A DNA stretch of 32,445 nucleotides. Origin: Catenulispora rubra (GTDB lineage Bacteria > Actinomycetota > Actinomycetes > Streptomycetales > Catenulisporaceae). Where the stretch lies: positions 1 to 32,445 of the forward strand of contig NZ_JAACYW010000119.1 in the NCBI RefSeq assembly GCF_015356825.1. The letters run 5' to 3'. Under the pieces are notes generated by a model, which ran no database searches, had not been told where the DNA came from, and saw only the letters and a program-made list of their open reading frames with translations. Positions 24,437-31,780 of this stretch are shown in pieces (the stretch's first letter is position 1; the number at the start of each line of letters is the position of its first letter). Both the position numbers and the translations under genes were made by a program.

Positions 24437-26460
24437 CGCCGTCCTCCCGGCGTCACCCGAGCCCGCAACCGCGGCGCGGAATCGACGTCGCCGGGGAGCG
24501 CGGCGGTGATCTCGACCAGGGAGTCGGCCTCGACCCCCTCGTCGAACAGCAGCCGCGCCAACGGGTTGATCAGATGGCTCTCCAGCCGGTTGCCGATGCC
24601 GCGGCCGCCGTTGGCGCTGTCCTGCACACACGCCTTGATCAGCTGCTCCCGGGCCGCGTCGTCGAAACTCAGCCCGATCTCCAGCTCCCGGTCGATGGTC
24701 CGGACGATGGTGTCGATCTGCTTGGCGCAGATCTGCTCGGCCGCCGCGGCGCCGATGAAGTCGAACACGACGATGTCGTCGCCGAGCCGGTTGAGCAGTT
24801 CGGGCCGGCCGATCCGGGTGGTGAAGTGGTCCCGCACCGCTGCCGTGACCTTGCGTTCCAGCTCTGAGTACGGCATCTCCGGGTCGGTCGTGACGATGCC
24901 GAGGTTCGAGGTGAAGATCAGGACGCACTCGGAGAAGTACGTGGTGACGCCCTGCCCGTCGGTGAGCCGGCCGTCCTCCAGGATCTGCAGGAGCTTGTCC
25001 AGAACCGGCCGGTGCGCCTTCTCGATCTCGTCGAACACCACCACCCGGAACGGATTGCGCCGCACCGCCCCGGTCAACTCGCCGCCGGCCTCGTACCCGA
25101 CGTAGCCGGGCGGCGCGCCGATCAGCCGGTCGACGGCGTGGTCGGCGGCGAACTCGCTCATGTCGAAGCGCAGATAGGAGTCGACGTCGCCGAACAGCAG
25201 CGCCGCTACCTGCTTGGCCAGCTCTGTCTTGCCCACGCCGGTGGGACCGGCGAAGAACAGCACGCTACGGGGCCGGGACTTGGCGTTCGTGGCCTGCGCG
25301 CCGGACAGGCCCAGCGCGGCCCTTTTGAGGATGTCCAGGGTCTTGCCGACCGCGCGTTCCTGGCCGATCACGTTGTCCCGGATGACTTTCTCGCCGTCGA
25401 GGATGTGCGCGCGGATGCTGTCGTACCGCCACGGGTTCTGCTCGACACCCAGCTTGTAGATCCGCACCGCGTCGGCCACCCGGTCCGCAGCGATATCGCG
25501 GTCCAGCGAGAGCCGTGCGATCTCGGTCATCGAACGCAGCGTCAGCCCGTCGGTGCGGCTGGCGAACTCCTTCGCCGTCAGCTCCGCGGCCTTCGTGTCG
25601 GCCGGGGGCGAGGGCAGTCTGGACACCAGGACCCGGGCGTGGGCCTGCCGGTCGCCGAGGGTCGGCAGGCCGACCGCGACGGTCCGGATCGGATCGGCGC
25701 CGGCGGTCAGCCAGGCCGGCAGGTCCCGGTCGCCGTCGGCGAGCCAGATGATCGGGTTGAACAGGTAGCCGTCGGCGCCCTGCGGCCGCAACGGTTTCGC
25801 GGTGAGCGCGAGCTTCAGGCAGTAGAGGAAGAAGTCCCGCTCGCCGGCGTCCAGCTGTCCGGGCATGTGCGTTATCCGCGAGGCGTAGTCGAAGACGACG
25901 GCCGCGCGCACCGGCGGCGGGGAGGCGACCGGCTTCGAGTAGTCGGTCGGTTCGGCCGGGCCGCCTTGAGTGCCCTGGCCGCTCTGGCCGTCCTGGCCAC
26001 TGTGACTGCCCTGGCTGCGCTGATTGCCCTGGCCGCTGTGGCCGATGGGGCCGGCCGAGCCGGTGTCGGCGTCCGCCGGCGGCTGTTCCGGAGCGCCGAC
26101 CACCTTGGCCAGCAGCGGCCGCATCCGTTCCAGCGTGGGACGACGGCCGACGGCCCGGTTGCCGAGGAGCCGCTGCGCGGCGGAAAGCGCAGCTGGCGTC
26201 TCCGGGTACACCGAGATCCCGTCAACAGTGTCGAAGCAGATGAAGCACTCGTATCCGCGCGGCTCCAGCGCCTGCCACAGCAGCGGCAGCAGCGACGTCG
26301 GCCGCGGCGCACGGCTCTTGTACCGCACCGGGAATTGGTCGCGCAGGTTGCCGTGCAGCACGTACTGCGAGTGCACCGCGAGCGTGCCGGCGACCTCGTC
26401 GACGAAGGCCGGGAAGTCGGGCGGATCCGGCTGGGGGCCGACGGCCTCGGAGGAGCTCAT
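24433..26460 (-). CDS. ClpB/Clp-type AAA+ ATPase with degenerate N-terminal ATPase-like domain
   Basis: A 675-residue protein; ATG 26460 overlaps the upstream stop (TGATG). The C-terminal half is a single Clp D2-type AAA+ module: GPTGVGKT P-loop (405-412), VVVFDEIEKAH Walker B (Asp477, Glu478), sensor-1 TSN, Arg-finger region RPELLNRLGDDIVVF, and a C-terminal lid. The N-terminal half keeps features of another ATPase fold (YVLHGNLRDQF near 35-45, VVFDYASRI as a Walker-B-like strand, NPIIWLADGDRDL as a sensor-like strand) but has no P-loop. The halves are joined by a long region with a Gly/Ser/Gln repeat (GHSGQGNQRSQGSHSG type). It lacks the ClpP-docking loop and the M-domain of true ClpB. Likely role: an unfoldase or remodeller dedicated to this cluster. 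It is the second gene of the six-gene operon. Confidence 0.82.
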   Translation of the reverse strand: MSSSEAVGPQPDPPDFPAFVDEVAGTLAVHSQYVLHGNLRDQFPVRYKSRAPRPTSLLPLLWQALEPRGYECFICFDTVDGISVYPETPAALSAAQRLLGNRAVGRRPTLERMRPLLAKVVGAPEQPPADADTGSAGPIGHSGQGNQRSQGSHSGQDGQSGQGTQGGPAEPTDYSKPVASPPPVRAAVVFDYASRITHMPGQLDAGERDFFLYCLKLALTAKPLRPQGADGYLFNPIIWLADGDRDLPAWLTAGADPIRTVAVGLPTLGDRQAHARVLVSRLPSPPADTKAAELTAKEFASRTDGLTLRSMTEIARLSLDRDIAADRVADAVRIYKLGVEQNPWRYDSIRAHILDGEKVIRDNVIGQERAVGKTLDILKRAALGLSGAQATNAKSRPRSVLFFAGPTGVGKTELAKQVAALLFGDVDSYLRFDMSEFAADHAVDRLIGAPPGYVGYEAGGELTGAVRRNPFRVVVFDEIEKAHRPVLDKLLQILEDGRLTDGQGVTTYFSECVLIFTSNLGIVTTDPEMPYSELERKVTAAVRDHFTTRIGRPELLNRLGDDIVVFDFIGAAAAEQICAKQIDTIVRTIDRELEIGLSFDDAAREQLIKACVQDSANGGRGIGNRLESHLINPLARLLFDEGVEADSLVEITAALPGDVDSAPRLRARVTPGGRR

Positions 26461-27788
26461 CACGGTGTCCCCTTCATCGGCCTCGGGTCGTGGTACGTGG
26501 GCAGCCCGGGCTGCACGACGTCGCCGGTCGCAGCCCCGTCGAAGCCGTCCGGCACATAGCCCTCGTCGGTGACCACGGCCGCGCCGAGCCGGCTGCCCAG
26601 CGTCCGGATGTCGGCGTTGAAGCCGTCGCAGCGCTCCCGCTCCCGGGCCGCGGCCTCGTCGCCGTCCAGGTCGTGCGCGCGGACGACCCGGCCGTGCAGG
26701 GCGCCGTGGCTGTCGATCCAGATCTCCGCCGAGTGCTCCGAGCCCCAGTCCGGCCGGGCGAGCCGCAGTTCGGCCGAGTTCCGCACGTCGAACTCCGGCT
26801 CCAGCGAATAGCCCAGATCGGTCAGGCACGAGTGCATCAGACCCTTGACGAAGTGGCAGCGTGCCTGCGCGTCGGCCCACTCGGCGGCCTCAGCGGCCTC
26901 GGCCCGCAGATCCGCGCTCAGGTCCCGGTCGCCGGCCACGACGGCCCGCAGCTTCGCGGCCGTGCCGGAGAACGGCGTCGGGGGATCGCCCAGCGCCGAC
27001 TGCTCCTCCAGCACCACCAGCCACTGCCCGGCCAGCCGGCGCCGCGACGCCGCCGCGTTCACCGCCGTCACCTTGGCCCGCAGGCTCTCCAGGTACGACC
27101 GCGCCTCGCGGGCGTCGTCCTGTGCGACACACGCTGCGGCGGCCAGCACGTCCAGGTGCTCGCGCTCGTCGGCGTCCGGGTCCAGGGTCTCCAGGACCGT
27201 CTTGACGTCGGCCGGCGTCGGCTTCATCGGCGTCTCGCTGGCGCCGGCGACCGCGGCGCTCGGCCCGCGCCGCTTCTGCAGCATCTGCTGGTATTCCTTC
27301 AGCGCCTTGGCGGCATCCGGCCGGGCCAGGACGTACTGCGGCAGATACGCGCCCAGATGCCGGGCCTCGTCGCCGGCCACCGCGATCCGCACCGCCGCCT
27401 GCGCCTGCGCCACCAGCTGCGCCGTCAGCTCGGCACGCCGCGACGCCTCGGTCGCGGTGCAGCCGGAAATGCTCAGCGGCGTGGGGATGTCGACCTGGAC
27501 GCCGGCCTTGGCGGCCCGCGCCCTCAGGGCACTGATACGGCTGTTCAGCTCGACCGCGTCCGCCGCCACCACACCCCAGATCCGCCGCGTGATCTCGGCG
27601 TCGGACTGCGCGGCGGCCATGCCCTCCAGTCGGGCCCCGTAGTCGCCGACCGCACGGAACGCGGCCTCGGCCGCCATGTTCGCCGCACGTGCCACCAGAA
27701 CCGCGGCTGCACCCGCGGCCAGTACGGTGGCTGCTGCCGCCGCGGCGGCCACGGCCGGCGGCGCGATGAGGATTCCTCCAGAACTCAT
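26460..27788 (-). CDS. 442-residue membrane-anchored helical protein
   Basis: ATG 27788 has GGGAGGG 5 nt upstream. An Ala/Val-rich hydrophobic span at about 10-35 (PPAVAAAAAAATVLAAGAAA) can anchor it in the membrane. The next ~320 residues are long charged helices with heptad-like patterns (e.g. RARAAKAG, EARSYLESLRAKVTAVNAA), probably coiled coil. The last ~120 residues look like a small alpha/beta domain (CLTDLGYSLEPEF...SAEIWIDSHGALHGRVV). I do not recognise a family. It is the first gene of the six-gene operon and couples directly to the ClpB-like ATPase (1-nt overlap), so it may recruit the ATPase to the membrane or be its substrate. Two copies of the shared 9-bp motif lie in its upstream region. 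Confidence 0.75.
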   Translation of the reverse strand: MSSGGILIAPPAVAAAAAAATVLAAGAAAVLVARAANMAAEAAFRAVGDYGARLEGMAAAQSDAEITRRIWGVVAADAVELNSRISALRARAAKAGVQVDIPTPLSISGCTATEASRRAELTAQLVAQAQAAVRIAVAGDEARHLGAYLPQYVLARPDAAKALKEYQQMLQKRRGPSAAVAGASETPMKPTPADVKTVLETLDPDADEREHLDVLAAAACVAQDDAREARSYLESLRAKVTAVNAAASRRRLAGQWLVVLEEQSALGDPPTPFSGTAAKLRAVVAGDRDLSADLRAEAAEAAEWADAQARCHFVKGLMHSCLTDLGYSLEPEFDVRNSAELRLARPDWGSEHSAEIWIDSHGALHGRVVRAHDLDGDEAAARERERCDGFNADIRTLGSRLGAAVVTDEGYVPDGFDGAATGDVVQPGLPTYHDPRPMKGTP

Positions 27789-27808
27789 ACAATCCCTCCC
27801 GTTCGGAT

Positions 27809-27817
27809 ATGACGGAC
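27809..27817 (-). promoter_or_regulatory. Shared motif copy GTCCGTCAT, 21 nt before the membrane protein
   Basis: Plus strand ATGACGGAC, one base different from the main form. The order motif, ribosome site, ATG with 21-nt spacing repeats the arrangement at 11581 and 18229. Confidence 0.45.
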
Positions 27818-27875
27818 AGAGCCTCTCCTCCGTCCCGGGTCCGGCGGTCAATGAGCGACGCTGTGCGTTGAACAC

Positions 27876-27884
27876 CTGACGGAC
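27876..27884 (-). promoter_or_regulatory. Shared motif copy GTCCGTCAG, 88 nt before the membrane protein
   Basis: Plus strand CTGACGGAC. Second copy in the 185-bp gap, about 67 bp from the first and in the same orientation. A paired arrangement is also seen before the CHAT gene (11581 and 11640/11654). Confidence 0.45.
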
Positions 27885-27908
27885 GAGGAGGAGCGGCGCG
27901 AACGACAA

Positions 27909-27938
27909 CACCTCGCCGACCAGGTGGTCGACGAGGTG
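27909..27938 (-). terminator. Terminator hairpin after the large CHAT gene
   Basis: CACCTCG-C-CGACC / GGTCG-A-CGAGGTG: 12 paired bases with one mismatch and a 4-nt loop. On the minus strand it is followed by TTGTCGTT, a weak T-rich tail. A second small hairpin (GGCTTT/AAAGCC, 27970-27984) spans the stop codon itself. Confidence 0.65.
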
Positions 27939-27973
27939 AGGGGCGCTTCTGGAGCCGTCAGGCTGTCAAGGCT

Positions 27974-30900
27974 TTATGAAAGCCCTGCGTTGCCCTGGTG
28001 GATGAACGGGGCCCACTTCGAGGCGTCGTCCAGCGGCGTCCGCATCTCTTGGAGCAGGTGTTCGCTTACCGCCGGAATCGGCTCCCGGTCGGCGTCCAGC
28101 ATCCAGAGCTGGGCCGCCCGCAGGGCCTCGGCCGGAGTCAGGTCGCCGGCGGCGAGGTAGTGGTGGAAGACGACCATGCAGACCGCCGTCGCCCAGTCGT
28201 CGACGGCCCACCGGGAGCCGATCACATCGGTCGCGCCCCGCGCCACGAACGCTGTGGTCAGGGTCAGCGCTTCGTCGTGGTCGCGGTTGCTCAGGTCGGT
28301 CTCGCAACAGTCGAGGATGACGAGCGAGGAGAACCGGTCCTGGGAGCCGGGCCGTGAGGCGTCCACGATCTCGGCCACTGTGAGGTATTCGGGACCGCCG
28401 TCGTCTTGCCCGGGGTCGTCTCCGGACGCTTCCGCGCCTGGTGGCAGCGCCAGTAGAAGCCGCGAGGCGGTCGGTCGCGTGCTCGCGGTGCCGTGCGCGA
28501 TGATCTGCACCATCGACGCCGGCTCCCGGCCGTCGTCCCCGGTGAGCACGGCCTGCACCTGCTCGGGGGTTCCTGCCGCCTCAACCTCCTGGCCCTCTAC
28601 TGAGCCCATGAGCCGCGCCGTAGGAAGGTAGGTCCGACGCAGGGTGACGGCCTCCTCCTCGGCGTACCGCAGGGTCCTGCTGGGATCCACGACCAGGACC
28701 GGATCCGTGGCATACGGCGTTCTGCGCCTGGAAAGACTGCGCACCAGCTCGTCCGCCGACGCCGCATACGACACGACGAGCACGTCGCAGGCACGCGGCG
28801 GCCGGGACAGCCCGGCCGTCGACGGCTTGGGGGCGATCAGCGCCGCGTGCCAGGGCACCAGGCCGAGTTGGCCGCAGGGGATGAGTACGACGCGGCCGGG
28901 TGCTTCCGGCGTGGGCACTAAAGGCAGCGCCGCGATGACTCGATTCATTACTGCGGTCCCGGCCCAGGCACAGAGCTCGTCCAAGGAGAGCTCCCAGTGC
29001 GGTTCGGGCTTGAGATCCCGTGTCGGATCCTGACGCTCCGGCCCCCGCAACCGCTGGTACCGCCTGGCCGACTGGTCGAGGTAGTCCTCCACCTTTCCCA
29101 GGCTGGTGAGCGGCAACTCGCGAGTGGCGCCGTTCCGGAGGATCATCAGGACCTTGCCGGCCACGCTGTCGGTGCCGGGCAGGAGATAGACCAGGGCGTC
29201 CAGACCGGCTCGATCGAGGTTTGCGACGATCTGCGCCAGTGTCGGCACGACGAGTAGATCGCGGTGCGGCTGCCAGTTCGAGCCCGGCGCTGGTTCGGCA
29301 TCCGATGAAGCCGCCGAAGCCGCACGCGGCGCGCGCAGGGCTTCCAACGCGCGGCGCCTCAGATCGCTGGGCAGGTTGAACTGTGTGGCGTCCGCGCCGG
29401 GCACCGCCGCACTCGCCCCGCCGACCTCGCTGGCCCCGCTCGTGCTGCTGGCCCCGTCGGCCCTGCTCGCGCTGCTGGCCCTGCCGACCCCGCGGCCATC
29501 GTTCCCGGATCCCGCGTCGGAACGCTCCCACTGCTCGGCGAGATCCACCTCGCCGACGGCACGCAGGCGGTCCGGCACCGTCCCGGCGGTCGCCGTGGCC
29601 CGCAGGACGAGGCCTCGTCCCAGCTCCAGCACCTCGATCGCGTCCTCGACGCGGTGCTCCTCCAGCGCCCAGCCTGCGGCCCGCAACCCACGAAGTGCCC
29701 CGGTCCGCGCCGCCTGCAAGCCATGCTCGGCCCCGAGCTGCAACAGCACGTCCCCGGCCACCAGTTCCAGCGACTCGCGTGTCAGCGCCACCGCTCGGCG
29801 GTTGTCGCGCAGCGCGGCGTCACGCCGGTTCCGCAGCGCCTCCGCCAGGCTCCACAGAACGCGGCTGGCGATCTGCGTGCCGGTGCGTTCGGTGAGCTGG
29901 TCCTTGGCCTGTTCGAGGGCGTCGATCGCCTCACCGAGGAGCTTCGCCTTGGCGGGGCCGTCGCTGAGGAGGAGGTACTGCGCCATCAGCCCGGACGCGA
30001 GAAGCATCCGGGTCTGGACCGCGCCGTCGTACGAGACCAGGTCCGTCATCAGCAAGCTGCGCGCGCTGTCGACGGCCTTCCCGACCTCCATCGGCCGATT
30101 CTCGAGTGCGCCGACGATCATGTGTGCCGACGACGCGAGGGTTTCCATGAGCGGGCGCACGGTTTCCGGCATCGGCTTCTCGCGCGCGACCTGGATGTGC
30201 GCGCGAGCTTCGCGGGCCATGTCCGTGTCGTGGCGGCGCACCGCCAAAGCGAGCTTCGCGAGTGCCTGCTGCATCGGTTGGAGAAACTGCCACTCGGCGA
30301 AGGCATCCGGGGCCGGACCGGCTTGCGACAACTCGGCGACGAGTCGTCCCAGGGCTTCTTCGTCCTCGGACTCGATGGCTTCGGAGATCCGCAGGCTCTG
30401 CCCGAGATTTCCGCTCACCAGATTGATCTCGTCGAGCTCCGGATTCGGCGTCTTGAGTCCGTCGTCCTGGAGGAGTCCCAAGGCCTTCGCCTCGTCCTGC
30501 CTGTTGCCGTAGGAGGAGGCCGACCACGACAGCAGGCTGGGATAGACCGAGGTGAGGAGCCAGGACATCTCGCCGGCCTCCGGGCTGTGCATCACCTCTT
30601 GTAGGTTCCGCAGGGCCTGATCCACCTGCTGGGGCTCGTTCGTGCGGACGGCCATGGCGAGGCGGCCGAAGGCGGCGATGCTCAGGCTGCGGCTCGCGCC
30701 GTCGGCCTCGTAGCTGCTGATCCGGGTTTTGAAGTCAGCCGGATCGAGTGCTCCGGGCACGCACATCTCGATCAAGATGGCCAGGTCGTCCCAGGGGAGG
30801 CTCTGGTCGGGGTCGGGCGGCGTGTTCTGGGTCGCCGGCGGAGTCGGGGGAGTCGGGGGACTCGGCGGGCTCGACAGACTCGGCGGACCCGACAGACTCG

Positions 30901-31762
30901 GTGGACCCGGTTGACCCGGTTGACCCGGTTGACCCGGTTGACCCGGCGGACCCGGCGGACCCGGCGGACCCGGCGGACCCGGCGTGCTCGGCGGACTCGT
31001 TGGACTCGTTGGACTTGGCGGACTCGGCGGTGCCTCTGCCTGGCGCCGCTCAAGGGTCTCAGCCTGCTTCATCAGCTCGTTCATGATCACACCGAGCTGG
31101 CCGGTCGGCTGGACGGGCAGCTCGTCGATGTGTTTGCGCATCGCGGCCGTCGTGACGTTCGAGGGATCCCGCAGCAGCTGCAACCAGACGTTCAGGGTCA
31201 TGTTGAAGGACTTCAACTTGGCCGCGCGCGGATCCTCCGGATGAGCCGCCACGATCTCCTCGATGAGTCCGCGCAACTCATGGAGGTCGTCGACGATGGG
31301 CCCGCTCTCCTGCATCTCCCGGATCAGCGCCAGGAGCGAGCCCAGCTTGCCGGTCGTGTCCGGCCCGAAGTCGGCGACGTTCGCGGGCACGAGCATCACC
31401 GCGAACAGCAGCATCGCCTCCAGGTTGCCCTCGGCGGTCAGGTGCCCGCCGGCGCGCCCGGCGCGGAAACAGCGCAGGGCCTCCGCCCGATCCGCGTCCG
31501 TCCACCCGAAGCGGTTGCCCCGGAACGCATACAGCGCGCCCAGGGACACCCGCAGGGTTCCGAGGGACGCGTCGTCGTCGGGGAGGCGGGCGCCCGCGCG
31601 CTGTTCGAGCCTGGAGGCCTCGTCGATCATCTGGTCGAGATCGGGGGCCGACGGCGGTGGTGTCGGAGGTGCTGTCGGAGGGCTCGCAGCGACCAGCGCG
31701 GCAGCTCGGGGGAGCAGGTTCTGTACTTCCTCACGCAGGTTCGATGGGTCCTGGTGGTCCAT
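27974..31762 (-). CDS. Large TPR-CHAT cysteine protease with collagen-like linker
   Basis: A 1262-residue protein. ATG 31762 has no ribosome site; CAGACT ends 7 nt before it and would fit a -10 box for a leaderless mRNA. An alternative start is Met45. Order of parts: Pro-rich N-terminus; helical repeats (about 45-225); a Gly-Pro-Pro/Gly-Gln-Pro linker (about 235-315); a long TPR-like array; a Ser/Gly/Ala linker (about 745-790); and a C-terminal CHAT domain. His1090 in IIAHG and Cys1153 in ILDCCET are in the catalytic positions, so the protease is probably active, although the Cys motif (DCCET) differs from the SACRT-type of the CHAT at 8875-11559. It is followed by a terminator, so it is its own unit just upstream of the six-gene operon. 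Confidence 0.86.
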   Translation of the reverse strand: MDHQDPSNLREEVQNLLPRAAALVAASPPTAPPTPPPSAPDLDQMIDEASRLEQRAGARLPDDDASLGTLRVSLGALYAFRGNRFGWTDADRAEALRCFRAGRAGGHLTAEGNLEAMLLFAVMLVPANVADFGPDTTGKLGSLLALIREMQESGPIVDDLHELRGLIEEIVAAHPEDPRAAKLKSFNMTLNVWLQLLRDPSNVTTAAMRKHIDELPVQPTGQLGVIMNELMKQAETLERRQAEAPPSPPSPTSPTSPPSTPGPPGPPGPPGPPGQPGQPGQPGQPGPPSLSGPPSLSSPPSPPTPPTPPATQNTPPDPDQSLPWDDLAILIEMCVPGALDPADFKTRISSYEADGASRSLSIAAFGRLAMAVRTNEPQQVDQALRNLQEVMHSPEAGEMSWLLTSVYPSLLSWSASSYGNRQDEAKALGLLQDDGLKTPNPELDEINLVSGNLGQSLRISEAIESEDEEALGRLVAELSQAGPAPDAFAEWQFLQPMQQALAKLALAVRRHDTDMAREARAHIQVAREKPMPETVRPLMETLASSAHMIVGALENRPMEVGKAVDSARSLLMTDLVSYDGAVQTRMLLASGLMAQYLLLSDGPAKAKLLGEAIDALEQAKDQLTERTGTQIASRVLWSLAEALRNRRDAALRDNRRAVALTRESLELVAGDVLLQLGAEHGLQAARTGALRGLRAAGWALEEHRVEDAIEVLELGRGLVLRATATAGTVPDRLRAVGEVDLAEQWERSDAGSGNDGRGVGRASSASRADGASSTSGASEVGGASAAVPGADATQFNLPSDLRRRALEALRAPRAASAASSDAEPAPGSNWQPHRDLLVVPTLAQIVANLDRAGLDALVYLLPGTDSVAGKVLMILRNGATRELPLTSLGKVEDYLDQSARRYQRLRGPERQDPTRDLKPEPHWELSLDELCAWAGTAVMNRVIAALPLVPTPEAPGRVVLIPCGQLGLVPWHAALIAPKPSTAGLSRPPRACDVLVVSYAASADELVRSLSRRRTPYATDPVLVVDPSRTLRYAEEEAVTLRRTYLPTARLMGSVEGQEVEAAGTPEQVQAVLTGDDGREPASMVQIIAHGTASTRPTASRLLLALPPGAEASGDDPGQDDGGPEYLTVAEIVDASRPGSQDRFSSLVILDCCETDLSNRDHDEALTLTTAFVARGATDVIGSRWAVDDWATAVCMVVFHHYLAAGDLTPAEALRAAQLWMLDADREPIPAVSEHLLQEMRTPLDDASKWAPFIHQGNAGLS
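30903..30984 (-). repeat. 9-bp tandem repeats coding a collagen-like Gly-Pro-x linker
   Basis: Four copies of a GGTTGACCC unit followed by about five of GGCGGACCC. They encode GQP and GPP triplets. Flanking DNA has degenerate copies (PSP, PTP, TSP triplets), so the array has grown from a wider Pro-rich region. Confidence 0.85.
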
Positions 31763-31771
31763 GTCATTAGT

Positions 31772-31780
31772 CTGACGGAC
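31772..31780 (-). promoter_or_regulatory. Shared motif copy GTCCGTCAG, 10 nt before the large CHAT start
   Basis: Plus strand CTGACGGAC. Here the motif is closer to the start codon (10 nt) and no ribosome site follows, which suits a leaderless mRNA whose promoter overlaps the motif. Confidence 0.45.
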
